The notes: generated from the letters alone by a model not told the origin. A stretch of 64,000 nucleotides of DNA from Luteibacter aegosomaticola (GCF_023078475.1 NZ_CP095741.1:2976001-3040000); one strand, 5' to 3'; numbered from the stretch's first letter, positions 17,901 through 25,591 are shown. Translations and numbers: made by a program.

Positions 17901-20745
17901 CCGCACCCGAAATGACGCCACCAAGGGTCGTGTTGAATGAACCAGGCAGTGTCAGGCCAGCGCCCAGGTTGACGTTATTGGTGATCGTGTAGGCACCAGA
18001 GGTGTCGAGCGTACTTGCACCACTCACGGTGAGCGAGCCGGTACCGAGCGCCCCGGCATTTCCAAGGATGAGCCCACCAGCGCCAAGCGTGACACCACCC
18101 GTGAAGGTGTTCGCGCCGCCGAGCGTCTGCACACCGGCGCCCGTCTTCACCAGGCCGCCTGAGCCGGAGATGACGCCGTCCATCGTGCGGCTCACGCCGT
18201 CACTGCCGAACGTCAGCGTGTTCGCGCCGAGCGCCACGGTCGTGCCGGTGACACCGGCAAGGCCGCCGATCACCTGGTTGCCTGCGGCGGAGATATCAAA
18301 ACCCGCGCCCGCCGTGGTGAGGTTAACGAGCCCCGAGGCCGCCAGGCGGCCGCCCACGCCGAGCGCGACGGTGCCTGCGTTGATCGTGAGGCCACCGGTG
18401 AAGGTGTTGGCCCCGCCAAGGGTGAGCGTGGATGCGCCGTTCTTCTGCAAGCCACCCGTACCCGCGATCACGCCATTGAAGGTCAGGGGTTGTCCGCCGA
18501 GCACATTGAGCGAAGCACCACCTGCAAGGTTGACGGCGTTGGCCAGCGCGATCCCGCCCACCGACGCATCGATGGTGGTATTCGCATTGACGTTCAGCGC
18601 GCCCGTACCCAGGGCCGCGTTGGTGCCGACCACGAGGCCGCCGCCCAGCGTCGTCGTGCCGCCGCTGTACGTATTCGCGCCATTGAGGGTGAGCAGCGAT
18701 GCGCCACTCTTCACCAGGCTGCCGGTGCCACTGATGACGCCGGTGCCGAAGACCAACGGCTGGCCGCCGAGCAGATTCAGGCTGCTGCCCGCGCCGAGGA
18801 CGACGTTGTTGCTGAGGGTCAGGGCCGTGTTGGTATCGAGGCTGACCGCACCACCGACGGACAACGCACCGGTACCGAGCGCGTTGGCGTTACCCAACAC
18901 GAGGCCGCCCGCGTTGAGCGCGACGCCGCCGGTGAGGGTCGAGTTGTTGCCATTAAGCGTGAGGATGCCCGACCCCACCTTGACCAGGCCACCGGACCCC
19001 GACAGCGTGCCCGAGTAGGTCGTGCTCGAGTTGAGGCCGCCCAGGGTGAGCGTCTTGGAACCGAGGGTCACTGAGCCACCGCCACCCGCCAGGGAACCGA
19101 TCGTCTGGTTGGTGGCCGCCGAAAGATCCACGGTGGTGCCCGCGCTGAGGTTCAGCGCTGTGCTCGCGGCCAGTGAGCCACCCGCCCCCAGCGCAACCCC
19201 ACCACCGGTGACGTTGAACGCGCCGGTCAACGCGTAGGCGCCTCCGAGGGTCAGCGTGCCTGCACCGCCCTTGGTCAGGTTACCCGCGCCGGACAGCGTG
19301 CCATTCAGGGCCAGCGCCTGGCTACCGAGCAGGTTCAGCGTGGCACTGGGGTTAACGATGATGTTGTTGATGAGGTTGAAGTTCGCCGCGGAGGTATCCA
19401 GCGATGCCGTCCCGCCGACCGTCAGCGTGCCAGTACCCAGGCCACCGGCGTTCGTGAGCAGCAGGCCGCCCGCGTTGAGGTTCACCCCACCTGTGAACAG
19501 GTTGGCGCCACCAAGCGTGACTACCGCTGTGTTGCTGACATTGAGGCTACCCGCGCCGCTGACGACTCCGTTGAGCGCAAAGGCATTGCCGCCGCCGAGC
19601 GTCAACGACTTGCCCGTGTTCAGCGTGACACCAGCGGTGAGCGCGAGACCACCCGATGCCGCAGCGATGGTGCCGCCATTCGCGATCAGCGAGCCACCGA
19701 AGTTGTTCGCCCCGGCGAAATTGACCAGGCCGTCGTTGATGGTCGTATCCGTACTGGCGACGGCATTGAACAGGTTCCAGGTACCGCTGTTGACGGTCAG
19801 GTGCTGGAAGTGGAGGTACTGCGCGCCGTCGATATTCGTGATGGCACCCGTCGTACCCGAGCCGGGCCCTGTCGCCAGGTTCTGCAGCACAAGATAATTG
19901 TTGGCGCCTAGGCCACCATCGACCGTACCCGCACCCGCCAGGTTCACGCTGATGCTGGCGATACCGAGATTGACGCCCGTGCCCTCGTTCAGGACGCTGG
20001 AGCCCGACACCGCCGTGAACGTATTACCGGTGGCCGTATCACCCATGTACACGCTGCCGCTGATGCTGCCCGCGTTGATGAAGGTGTTACCGTGATTGGC
20101 GGTCGCCGACGCGGCAAAGCCGATACGGCCACGGATCGAGCCGGTATTGGTGAAGTTGGTCTGCGCGCCACCGTACGAAAGAATGGCGGTGGTGTCCGAA
20201 AGGGTCAGCGCGCCCAGCCCCAGCGCCGTCATGTCGATGGTGCCGTTGTTCACGATGGTGGTGGTGCCGGTGGCACCGTTCTGGACCTTGATGGCCTGGC
20301 CCGTCACCCCGCCGAGCAGGTTACCGAGATTGAACTGGCCCTTGATGATGCCGATGTTCTGGTTGGTGATGCTTACCGTGTTCGACGACGCGTTGCCCGC
20401 GACGATGCCGCCCGACGAGAAGGCCAGCGCGCCCAGCAACGACGGGTCGATCGTGCCTGAGTTCGACACGGTAACGCCGTTACCGCCGAGCGTCAGCAAC
20501 GGCCCACCCGATAGCAGGGGCGCCGTAACCTGCGCGGTACTATCAATCGTGACCACGACGTTATTGGTCGAGCTGAAGTCGTAGTTGGTGGCGGATACGC
20601 CCGAGCAAGTGACGGCGGGTGATACCAGTGTGCAGGTAGCTATTGCGGTGCCAGGCAGGATCGGTGCGGCGAGTAGGGCGGCCAGTGCGAGGTAGATCCC
20701 CTTGTGGCGTGGAAGACGACGTACGTGCGCTGCGCGCTGGCTCAT
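8938..20745 (-). CDS. Giant repetitive autotransporter (type Va secretion)
   Basis: About 3935 residues. The start was placed at MSQRAAHVRR (20745) because AGGGGTGA (complement of 20751-20758) precedes it; an ATG 24 bp upstream lacks a good ribosome-binding site. An extended signal peptide (~residues 1-36, GIYLALAALLAAPILPG then TAIA) is followed by CTLVSPAVTC, the only visible Cys pair. The passenger is ~30 autotransporter-associated beta-strand repeats of the form GGLVKNGxxTLTLxGANTYT-GGT-INAGTLALG, arranged in larger superunits with alternating FDIS/IGSLSGVAGT and GNGTQ.FGTLVG segments, so it is predicted to be one long beta-helix. The last ~280 residues are a porin-like translocator beginning near GTAVFAEPYTSSSD and ending in the outer-membrane signature NLGVRWNF. 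No catalytic domain is visible; an adhesin or surface-filament role is inferred. Confidence 0.93.
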   Translation of the reverse strand: MSQRAAHVRRLPRHKGIYLALAALLAAPILPGTAIATCTLVSPAVTCSGVSATNYDFSSTNNVVVTIDSTAQVTAPLLSGGPLLTLGGNGVTVSNSGTIDPSLLGALAFSSGGIVAGNASSNTVSITNQNIGIIKGQFNLGNLLGGVTGQAIKVQNGATGTTTIVNNGTIDMTALGLGALTLSDTTAILSYGGAQTNFTNTGSIRGRIGFAASATANHGNTFINAGSISGSVYMGDTATGNTFTAVSGSSVLNEGTGVNLGIASISVNLAGAGTVDGGLGANNYLVLQNLATGPGSGTTGAITNIDGAQYLHFQHLTVNSGTWNLFNAVASTDTTINDGLVNFAGANNFGGSLIANGGTIAAASGGLALTAGVTLNTGKSLTLGGGNAFALNGVVSGAGSLNVSNTAVVTLGGANLFTGGVNLNAGGLLLTNAGGLGTGTLTVGGTASLDTSAANFNLINNIIVNPSATLNLLGSQALALNGTLSGAGNLTKGGAGTLTLGGAYALTGAFNVTGGGVALGAGGSLAASTALNLSAGTTVDLSAATNQTIGSLAGGGGSVTLGSKTLTLGGLNSSTTYSGTLSGSGGLVKVGSGILTLNGNNSTLTGGVALNAGGLVLGNANALGTGALSVGGAVSLDTNTALTLSNNVVLGAGSSLNLLGGQPLVFGTGVISGTGSLVKSGASLLTLNGANTYSGGTTTLGGGLVVGTNAALGTGALNVNANTTIDASVGGIALANAVNLAGGASLNVLGGQPLTFNGVIAGTGGLQKNGASTLTLGGANTFTGGLTINAGTVALGVGGRLAASGLVNLTTAGAGFDISAAGNQVIGGLAGVTGTTVALGANTLTFGSDGVSRTMDGVISGSGGLVKTGAGVQTLGGANTFTGGVTLGAGGLILGNAGALGTGSLTVSGASTLDTSGAYTITNNVNLGAGLTLPGSFNTTLGGVISGAGSLTKNGAGTTLTLGGANTFTGGVNLNAGTLQLNNPGALGTGALNVGGSATLGSTGALNLTNAVNLGTGAVLTLPGNTATTLGGVVAGTGALTKTGTGLLTLNGVNTFSGGLNVSGGGLVINNSNALGTGALNVSGASTLDSTAAVNLANNVNLGAGLNLLGSTNVALGGVVSGTGGLTKNGGSVLTLGGANTFSGGVNLNAGGLVLGNGGALGTGSLNVGASATLDSAAAVNTTNNVALAAGANLNVLGSNALTLGGVVSGTGGLTKSGNATLTLGAANTYSGGTTIAGGTLALGAGASLANTSDVNLANAGASFDISGSGGNQTIGSLSGVAGTTVSLGSQVLTFGNATNQTYSGIFTGTGGIVKVGSGVETLNGASTFSGGTSLNAGGLIVGNNSALGTGTLTVAGATTLDSNGPVTLANNIALNSGLTVLGSNALTLNGVLSGTGGLIKNGSSVLTLNGANTYTGGTTVNAGTLALGANASLASSGILNLVTGTTLDLSAGNGTQSFGTLVGGGTINLGANTVTLGGPTDGTFSGAIAGTGGLIKQGAGKETLTGANTFTGGTLINAGTLALGTGGSLAATGGVNLTAAGTGFDISGGGNQTIGVLNGVTGSTVTLGANTLTLGGVANGTYNGVIGGSGGLVKNGLGIQTLGGANTFSGGVTLNAGGLVLGNNNALGGGTLTVGGSASLDSNAPVTVGNAIAVASGAALDLAGSNAMTLGGTISGAGALVKDGAATVTLTGTNTYTGGTTINAGTLALGAGGKLAATGDVNLTTAGAAFDISASGANQTIGSLSGVAGTTVGLGGQTLTFGNATDHTYNGAITGTAGIVKVGAGVETLGGASTFSGGTVLNAGGLVVGNNSALGTGALTVGGAATLDSNGPVALANNVVLNAGLTVLGNNALTLGGVISGNGSLTKNGSATLTLTGANSYTGGTNINAGTLALGAGASLASSGTVNLASNATLDVSGGTGTQTVGTLTGSGNVALGANSLALGGGANGTFGGSIGGTGGLVKQGAGTQTLTGASTFTGGTTINAGTLALGAGGSLAATGAVNLATPGTVFDVSATSAPAIGALNGAAGSAVSLGSNTLTLGNGNGNGTFGGTIGGTGGLVKNGTGTEVLSGTNTYTGGTTINAGTLALGAGGSLASGTDVNLTTAGAGFDISGSGANQTVGSLSGVAGTNLNLGSETLIFGNAANHAFDGVIAGAGGLVKNGAGIEELGGANTFTGGITLNNGGLLVGNNSALGTGTLTVAGAGSLDSTSPVTLGNNIVLNAGLTVPGTNNLTLNGNLSGAGSLVKNGTSLLTLNGANTYTGGTQINAGTLALGANASLYANGVVYLADGALFDLSAGNGTQTFGTLVGAGMVNVGGNNLNVGGAADGTFSGSIAGTGSLTKLGTGTETLTGTNTYTGGTFINAGTLAIGAGGSLSPQGAVTIAAPGAAFDITAAGNQAVGSLNGVAGSIVSLGGNTLTINGNANGTVASTITGSGGLVKDGASTLTLNGANTFSGGVTLNQGTLAVGNSGALGTGALTVAGAGTLDASTQTTIDNDILLNAGLTFAGSNALTLGGVMSGAGSLTKNGAATLTLTNANTYTGGTTVNGGTLAIGAGGSLASTGAVNVNAGGTFDISSGGSQSIGSLGGTAGSNVTLGGNSLTLGGASNSTYDGVITGSGGLIKDGAGTQTLNGANTFTGGVTLNDGGLVLGNNAALGTGTLTVGGASTLDTNTAVTLANNIVLNAGLDVLGSNDLTLNGNLSGTGSLSKDGAATLTLNGVNTYTGGTYINAGTLALGAGASLASTGIVNLASGATFDLSAGNGTQQFGTLIGNGTVNLGNNALVVGGPTDGTFGGSIAGTGSLTKVGTGTETLTGASTYTGGTFIDAGILALGAGGSLSPAGAVTLTAAGTGFDISGANSNPAIGSLAGVAGSAVTLGANSLVLNGVGNADFEGAVSGTGGLVKNGAGVQVLGGANTFSGGVTLNAGTLVAGNNAALGTGTLTVGGNATLDTSIPAQLANNVVLNAGLTVAGSNDATLSGAITGAGNLTKNGAATLTLTGADTYTGGTTINAGTLAIGAGGSLAPTGTVNLAGTGTFDISAAGNQAIGALSGVTGSTVALGGNTLTLAGTADGTVNSTITGTGGLVKNGASNLTLGAANLFSGGVTLNAGGLVLGNNDALGTGTLTVGGAASLSGVGPLTLANNIALNADLNTAGDDPLTLDGTISGAGRLFKLNLKVLTLNGNNTYTGGTTVDGGSLVVGSNGALGTGDLSINNATLQAGTSVTLPNTVSVGANGVTVDGSNDLTLNGALSGTGIIDKEGTGTLTLGGSLAGYTGGLSVNAGILNATNNYTGGVSVGSGGTANLDGTGNNVTVTGPVAGTLNTGGGDLNVSYGNLPGVTGTVNGTPGTTLNITGTGEGTLPNGVYNGIGNLTTTGGTLSIGTGTSVTFSGGSTIGGNIVVDGTLGGPVTVGSGGSVVGGGTINGPVTVGDGTIAPSGVPGATGAAAGSGTPGTVLTTGSLNLGTGSTTVIQVTPSGTSDSIVSTGPATVGGSLSTHPTGSGSYGSSTMYPIVKSTGGVSGSYSNITKHGLPFMDEGVTTDGNNVYLWLTQAGTGGPVSPGGEGVPFNQFPGLTNNETSVANALQNASLSGNNALPTLLGYVRGLNENQVLSAFNSLTGETYASAAQAELTGQSQYQDTLFYRLKLDRDTGERGTAVFAEPYTSSSDLSSSANVARADYRIHGIIVGTDTDISPDFRAGVHANLANARTEVHSRGDYTDVDQAAIGLHALYFNDQQFWIQGLASYGWHDADSRRRIAVGSYTPEARGDYDGKATNGAIETGFRFNMGQDLHLEPFVGAYYSKVKYDSFTEKGAGDADLKVGKASATSMQYGAGLRLSGDVDLGVAGTKLHPIAMVRYLHNTKDDNVSVNNSFAGAPTDSFVIDGSRPMKNHWQGAVGASFDFTPAASAFVYYSTDRATHTRSDAVNLGVRWNF

Positions 20746-20971
20746 TGGATTCACCCCTGCCATGTCCATGGTGGTTTGGGGGGCAGCTTAGGCAGCGGTA
20801 GCACGACACCGGTGCACGAAAGAGGCATTGCTATGCGCCAATAAGGCAAGCTTTTGCATGCGCCGTCCTCACACGGCACATACGTTGCTTAATCGTGGGG
20901 TGCCGCGAACACATAACCTTGGCGCTTATCGCGTTACCAAGGGCGCAGATGCACTAATACGGAGAGGGACA

Positions 20972-23119
20972 ATGCGGCGAGGCAGGAAAATCCTGGCGTG
21001 GGTACTCGGCATCCTTGTGCTGCTGATCGTCGCCGTGATCCTCTTCATCGCGTTCTTCGACTGGAACCGGCTGAAGCCGACCATCAATGAAAAGGTCACG
21101 GAGGCGATCGGCCGTCCCTTCGCGATCCAGGGCGACATCAGTGCGCACTGGGCGCGCGAGCCCGGCCAGGGCGGACTGGTGAGCTTGATCCCCTGGCCGC
21201 ATTTCACGGCCCGCGACATCGTGGTGACTAATCCGAGCTGGGCGAAGAACAACCGCTTCGCGCATCTGGATTCGATCGACTTCCGCCTGGCGCCCTTCCC
21301 GCTCATCGCCCACCGCATCGTGGTGCCCGAGATCCGCCTCGGCCAGCCGGCGATCGCATTGGAGCGGCAGAAGGACGGCACGAACACCTGGACCTTCAAG
21401 CTGCCCGAGAGCAGCGGGCCCTCGGAATGGCAGCTGGAACTCAATGCCATCGCGTTCGACAAGGGCCACATCGATTTCAACGACGCGCAGATGCAGATCA
21501 ACATGGGCATCGACGTCACCCCGCTCGGCAAGGGCATCCCGTTCGACGAGATCATGGCGCAGCAGGAGAAGGATTCCCGCGCGCAGGCCAGCAAGACCAC
21601 GGGCGCCACGACAAAGCAGATGGCGAAGAGCAAGGCCGACGAGAACGACCGCCAGGATGCGACCAAGACGAAGCAGGTCTACTACTTCGCATGGGATGCC
21701 AAGGGTACCTATAAGAAGTCCACCGTCGCGGCCAAGGCCCGCACGGGCGGCGTGCTTGCCCTGCGTGACGCCAACCAGCCCTTCCCCGTCCAGGCCGATG
21801 CCCGCTTCGGTGACACCCACATCGCTTTTGTCGGCACCCTGACCGACCCGATCAACCTGGGCGCCCTGGATATCCGCCTGTGGTTCTCGGGCACCACCAT
21901 GTCGCACCTGTACGACCTGACGGGCGTGACGCTCCCGGATACGCCGCCGTTCGCGACCGAGGGCCACCTCAAGGCGAACCTGAAGAAGAACGCCAGCACC
22001 TTCGTGTATGAGAACTTCACCGGCAAGGTGGGTGGTAGCGACTTGGGTGGCACCCTCACCTTCAACACGGGCGGCGCGCGGCCCAGCCTCACCGGTAACC
22101 TGAAGTCGAACCAGCTGCTCTTCAGCGACCTAGCCCCCCTGGTGGGCGGCGGCTCCGATGCGGAGAAGGCCGAGCGCGGCGACGTGAAGAAGCAACCCGA
22201 CGGAAAGGTCCTGCCGGTGGAACCGTTCAAGACCGATCGCTGGAATGCGATGGATGCCGACGTGCATTTCGTCGGCGCGAAGATCGTGCACGGCGAACGC
22301 CTGCCGATCAGCAACGTGGAAACGCACCTGGTCATGAAGGATGCGGTGCTCACGCTGGATCCGCTGAAGTTTGGCGTGGCCGGCGGCACCGTCGGCAGCA
22401 ACATCCGCCTGGACGGTTCGGCTGAGCCGCTGAAGGGCCGGCTCAACCTCGGTGCACGCCACCTCAAGCTGAAGGAACTCTTCCCCACGTTCGCGCCGAT
22501 GCAGACGAGCTTCGGCGAGATGAATGGTGATGCGTCGTTTACGGCGGTCGGTAATTCACCTGCCGCGCTGCTTGGCAGTTCCAACGGCGAGCTGAAGCTA
22601 TTGATCAATGATGGTGCGGTGAGTTCGTCGCTGCTCGAGCTGGCGGGCCTCAATGTCGGCAGCTACGTCGTCGGTAGGTTCTTCGGCGACGATGTGGTGA
22701 AGATCAACTGTATGGCGGCGGACCTTGTTTCGACCAACGGCGTCATGGAATCGAAGGTGTTTGCGCTGGATACCGAGAAGGCGCTGATCAACGTCAATGG
22801 CGACATCAACTTCAAGGACGAGAAGCTCAACCTGGATATCGTGCCGCATACGAAGGGCTTCCGTATCTTCTCGCTGCGTTCGCCGCTGTACGTGCATGGC
22901 ACGTTCGCCAACCCGTCGCCGGGCGTGCATGCGGGCCCGCTGATCCTGCGTGGCGGTGGCGCGGTGGCGTTGTTCTTCGCTGCACCAGTGGCCGCGCTTG
23001 CACCGCTGATGGTGCCGGAGAGCGGCAAGGCCAACGCCGTGACCTGCCAGCCCCTGCTTGATGATCTGAAGAGCGCCCCGCCAAAAGCCCCGCCGCCCGG
23101 GAAGACCAACGCGAAGTAA
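20972..23119 (+). CDS. AsmA-family inner-membrane-anchored periplasmic protein
   Basis: The 715-residue protein begins MRRGRKILAWVLG and one N-terminal transmembrane helix (ILVLLIVAVILFIAFF), then the AsmA N-terminal signature DWNRLKPTINEKVTEAIGRP. A long periplasmic beta-rich region follows, with the C-terminal AsmA_2-like segment (LNLGARHLKLKELFPTFAP, MNGDASFTAVGNSPAALLGS, LKLLINDGAVSSSLLELAGL). AsmA-like proteins are linked to lipid transport between membranes; the substrate here is unknown. GGAGAGGG at 20961-20968 is the ribosome-binding site. A lysine/aspartate-rich stretch around residues ~200-235 (DENDRQDATKTK) is low-complexity. It is divergent from the autotransporter across a 226-bp gap. 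Confidence 0.88.
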   Translation: MRRGRKILAWVLGILVLLIVAVILFIAFFDWNRLKPTINEKVTEAIGRPFAIQGDISAHWAREPGQGGLVSLIPWPHFTARDIVVTNPSWAKNNRFAHLDSIDFRLAPFPLIAHRIVVPEIRLGQPAIALERQKDGTNTWTFKLPESSGPSEWQLELNAIAFDKGHIDFNDAQMQINMGIDVTPLGKGIPFDEIMAQQEKDSRAQASKTTGATTKQMAKSKADENDRQDATKTKQVYYFAWDAKGTYKKSTVAAKARTGGVLALRDANQPFPVQADARFGDTHIAFVGTLTDPINLGALDIRLWFSGTTMSHLYDLTGVTLPDTPPFATEGHLKANLKKNASTFVYENFTGKVGGSDLGGTLTFNTGGARPSLTGNLKSNQLLFSDLAPLVGGGSDAEKAERGDVKKQPDGKVLPVEPFKTDRWNAMDADVHFVGAKIVHGERLPISNVETHLVMKDAVLTLDPLKFGVAGGTVGSNIRLDGSAEPLKGRLNLGARHLKLKELFPTFAPMQTSFGEMNGDASFTAVGNSPAALLGSSNGELKLLINDGAVSSSLLELAGLNVGSYVVGRFFGDDVVKINCMAADLVSTNGVMESKVFALDTEKALINVNGDINFKDEKLNLDIVPHTKGFRIFSLRSPLYVHGTFANPSPGVHAGPLILRGGGAVALFFAAPVAALAPLMVPESGKANAVTCQPLLDDLKSAPPKAPPPGKTNAK

Positions 23120-23450
23120 GCGAGAGGGCTCGCCTTAGCCTTCGCGTCGGCGCTCTGAGGCACTGAAGGTTCATGAGGTCGAGCAGGCTGTCGTAGGAGC
23201 CCACCCTGTGGGCGACGCCGTTCGCGACAACGCCCGGGGTCTTTAACGCCCGGCTAGAGCATCGCGCGCAGCCGCGCGATGGGTAGTGCCATACCGCCAA
23301 CGGTCCTGTGCGTCGTGGCGAAAGATGTCGCCCACAGGGTGGGCTCCTACGGCCGCGTTCTAGCGTTGGCAGCGGTGCCGCGGGGCCGGAGGCGAGCCGG
23401 CTCGCCCGGTGGAAGCCGACGCAAAGGCCCGGCTCGGGTAAAGTGCGCGC
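23120..23450. other. 331-bp intergenic region
   Basis: No gene is supported here. The centre is REP copy 2 (23193-23350). The rest is GC-rich sequence containing short GGCGAGCC/GGCTCGCC inverted bits before the transporter gene. No clear promoter was recognised. Confidence 0.6.
23193..23350. repeat. REP-family-1 pair, long form (copy 2)
   Basis: A 158-bp element with inverted GTAGGAGCCCACCCTGTGGG arms. The left arm is the 'GCC' subtype (GACGCCGTTCGC) and the right arm the 'ATC' subtype, so its orientation is opposite to copy 1. It is the longest copy; the extra interior holds a separate ATCGCGCGCAGCCGCGCGAT hairpin, related to REP family 2, at about 23261-23280. Confidence 0.88.
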
Positions 23451-24347
23451 ATGTCGCCGACCCGCAAAGCCCTCTATCAGATCCATTTCTGTGTCCTGCT
23501 GTGGGGCTTCACCGCCATCCTCGGCAAGTTGATCACCCTGCCCGCCCTGCCCCTGGTCTGGTGGCGCATGCTGCTTGTCTCCGCGGCGCTGCTCTGCGTA
23601 CCGCGCGTGTGGCGGGGCTTGCGGGCCATGCCACCGCGACTGCTACTGATCTACGCCGGGATCGGCGTGGTCGTGGCGCTGCACTGGCTGACCTTCTACG
23701 GCGCGATCAAGCTGGCGAACGCCTCGGTGGCTGCGACGTGCATCGCGATGTGCCCGGCCTTCCTGTCGGTGGTCGAGCCCTGGATCGCGAAGCGCCCGTT
23801 TGAGGCGCGCGAGCTGCTCCTCGGCGCGGCCGTGGTGCCCGGCGTGGCGCTGGTCGCGGGTGGGTTGCCGGGGGATATGCGGCTTGGCCTGGCGATCGGC
23901 GTACTCTCGGCGTTGTTCGTGGCCTTCTTTGGGGCGCTGAACAAGCGTTACATCGAGCATGCGGATTCGTTGACCGTGACCTGCGTGGAACTGGGCGCGG
24001 GCACGCTGTTTCTTACGCTGGTGGCGCCACTCATGCCGGGGGCCGCGTTCGTCGTGCCGGATGCGCACGATGCCGTGCTGATGGTGGTGCTCGCCTTCGG
24101 TTGCACCCTGCTGCCATTCGCGCTGGCCTTGTCGGCGTTGCGCCACCTCTCGGCGTTCGCCACGCAGATGGTGACGAACCTTGAGCCTGTGTACGCGATC
24201 GTGCTGGCCATTCCGTTGCTCGGTGAGCAGCGTGAGTTGGGCTGGGCGTTTTATCTGGGTGTCGCGGTGATCCTGGGCGCGGTGTTTGCGCATCCGTTCC
24301 TGCATAAGGGCGAGCCAGCCGCCCCCTCGGATATTGTCGTGCCTTGA
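23451..24347 (+). CDS. EamA/DMT-superfamily transporter
   Basis: The 298-residue integral membrane protein has about ten predicted transmembrane helices in two EamA repeats: repeat 1 includes HFCVLLWGFTAILGKLI and ALHWLTFYGAIKLANASVAA; repeat 2 includes LSALFVAFFGALNKRYIE and LSAFATQMVTNLEPVYAIVL. The second repeat's 'NLEPVYA..L..P.LGE' is the family hallmark. Members export amino acids, metabolites or drugs; the substrate cannot be read from sequence. The TGA stop (24345-24347) coincides with the first three bases of the perfect 26-bp inverted repeat downstream. Confidence 0.9.
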   Translation: MSPTRKALYQIHFCVLLWGFTAILGKLITLPALPLVWWRMLLVSAALLCVPRVWRGLRAMPPRLLLIYAGIGVVVALHWLTFYGAIKLANASVAATCIAMCPAFLSVVEPWIAKRPFEARELLLGAAVVPGVALVAGGLPGDMRLGLAIGVLSALFVAFFGALNKRYIEHADSLTVTCVELGAGTLFLTLVAPLMPGAAFVVPDAHDAVLMVVLAFGCTLLPFALALSALRHLSAFATQMVTNLEPVYAIVLAIPLLGEQRELGWAFYLGVAVILGAVFAHPFLHKGEPAAPSDIVVP

Positions 24348-24434
24348 ATCGCGCGCAAGCGCGCTCCTACAAGAGCAATGCGAACGAGCGATACGACCAC
24401 GCGGCCCTGTAGGAGCGCGCTTGCGCGCGATTCA
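24345..24434. repeat. REP-family-2 pair with perfect 26-bp arms
   Basis: Arms at 24345-24370 and 24409-24434 are exact reverse complements over 26 bp (TGAATCGCGCGCAAGCGCGC and on to CTAC), separated by 38 bp. The outer end contains the stop codon of the upstream transporter gene. Confidence 0.92.
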
Positions 24435-24460
24435 CGGTGCGATGAGACGGCCGCTTGCGA

Positions 24461-24580
24461 TTACGCCCGGCCGCGGGCTTTCATGGTGCGGGCGCGGCGG
24501 GCGCGCTGGGCAGCGGAGCGGCCCGACGCTTTTTTTCGGGGTGACGAACGCTTGGCCTGCGGACGCGGGCGGGAAGGCAT
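24461..24580 (-). CDS. Small, strongly basic 39-residue protein
   Basis: A possible small gene encoding MPSRPRPQAKRSS, then PRKKASGRSAAQ, then RARRARTMKARGRA. About 40% of residues are Arg or Lys. An ATG at 24580 has GGAG nine bases upstream (complement of 24590-24593), and a TAA stop follows at 24461-24463. No family was recognised. The composition recalls nucleic-acid-binding or ribosome-associated peptides, but this is only composition. The poly-lysine AAAAAA run and the good ribosome-binding site argue for expression; its short length argues for caution. It lies downstream of the 2OG oxygenase on the same strand, 78 bp away. Confidence 0.5.
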   Translation of the reverse strand: MPSRPRPQAKRSSPRKKASGRSAAQRARRARTMKARGRA

Positions 24581-24658
24581 GGCGGGAATCTCCGGGGGAA
24601 CGACTGCCGGGAAGGCCGACTGTGCGGCCCTCCCGGTGAAAAACCCGCTAAGGGGATG

Positions 24659-25591
24659 TCAGATCAGCTTGATCTCGCGCAGGCGTTCCTGCAGATACTC
24701 ATGCGCCGTGATCGGCTCCGGGTAACGCTTGGGGTTGTCCGGGGTGATGCACGAGGGCAGCACGTCCAGGACCACATCCGGATTCGGGTGCAGGAAGAAC
24801 GGCACCGAGTAGCGCGGCTTGCGGGCGGCGTCGCCGGCCGGGTTGGTCACGCGGTGCGTCGTGGACGGGTACACGTGGTTGGTCAGGCGCTGCAGCATAT
24901 CGCCGATGTTCACGACGATGGCATCGCCTTCGCTGGTGATCGGCAGCCATTCGCCTTCGCTGAACACCTCGAGGCCCGCCGTGCTGGCACCGACCAGCAA
25001 GGTGATGAAGTTGATGTCTTCATGGGCGCCGGCGCGCACGTTCGGCACGTCGGTCTGGGTGATCGGCGGGTAGTGGATCGGGCGCAAGATCGAGTTGCCG
25101 CTGTTCACCTTGTCGTCGAAGAAGTGCTCCGGCAGGTTGATGTGCAGCGCCAGGGCGCGCAGCACGCGCGAACCCAGGTTATCCAGCGCCTCGTACAGGC
25201 CGTAGCCGGTCTTGTGGAAGGTCGGCACTTCGGCCGGCCACACGTTGGGCGGCATCACGTCGGCGTACTTCGAATCACGCGGGATCTCGCGGCCGACGTG
25301 CCAGAACTCCTTGAGATCGGCGAACTTCGAATCCTTGGCGGTCTCGACCTTGAACGGGGTGTAGCCGCGCGCACCGCCACCGCCGGGGATGTGGTACTTG
25401 CGCTTCACGTCGTCCGGCAGGGCGAAGAAGGCCTGGAAGGCCTCGTAGGCGGCGTCGATCTCTTCCTTGGGGATGCCGTGGCCGCTGATGCAGCAGAAAC
25501 CGAATTCGCGGTAGGCGGCGCCGAGTTCGGCAACGAACGCGTCGCGGTCCGTCTCATAACGGCGGATATCGAGGGTGGGGACCTTCTTCAT
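24659..25591 (-). CDS. 2OG-Fe(II) / isopenicillin-N-synthase-family oxygenase
   Basis: The 310-residue cytosolic non-heme iron oxygenase has a DIOX_N domain (MKKVPTLDIRRYETDRDAF..., residues ~1-120) and a 2OG-FeII_Oxy domain (~165-275). The iron triad is H190-x-D192 (GAHEDINF) and H246 (STTHRVTNP); R260 in RYSVPFF is the usual 2-oxoglutarate anchor. Bacterial relatives act on small molecules, but the substrate is unknown. It lies 73 bp downstream of glmM but behind that gene's terminator, so it probably has its own promoter. Confidence 0.92.
   Translation of the reverse strand: MKKVPTLDIRRYETDRDAFVAELGAAYREFGFCCISGHGIPKEEIDAAYEAFQAFFALPDDVKRKYHIPGGGGARGYTPFKVETAKDSKFADLKEFWHVGREIPRDSKYADVMPPNVWPAEVPTFHKTGYGLYEALDNLGSRVLRALALHINLPEHFFDDKVNSGNSILRPIHYPPITQTDVPNVRAGAHEDINFITLLVGASTAGLEVFSEGEWLPITSEGDAIVVNIGDMLQRLTNHVYPSTTHRVTNPAGDAARKPRYSVPFFLHPNPDVVLDVLPSCITPDNPKRYPEPITAHEYLQERLREIKLI

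Noticed and set aside
10249..18000. Long plus-strand reading frames opposite the autotransporter gene (one of 1201 codons)
   Set aside because: They are mirror frames of a GC-rich, stop-poor repetitive gene; the translations are low-complexity, have no domain, and the minus-strand product has a signal peptide, repeats and a barrel.
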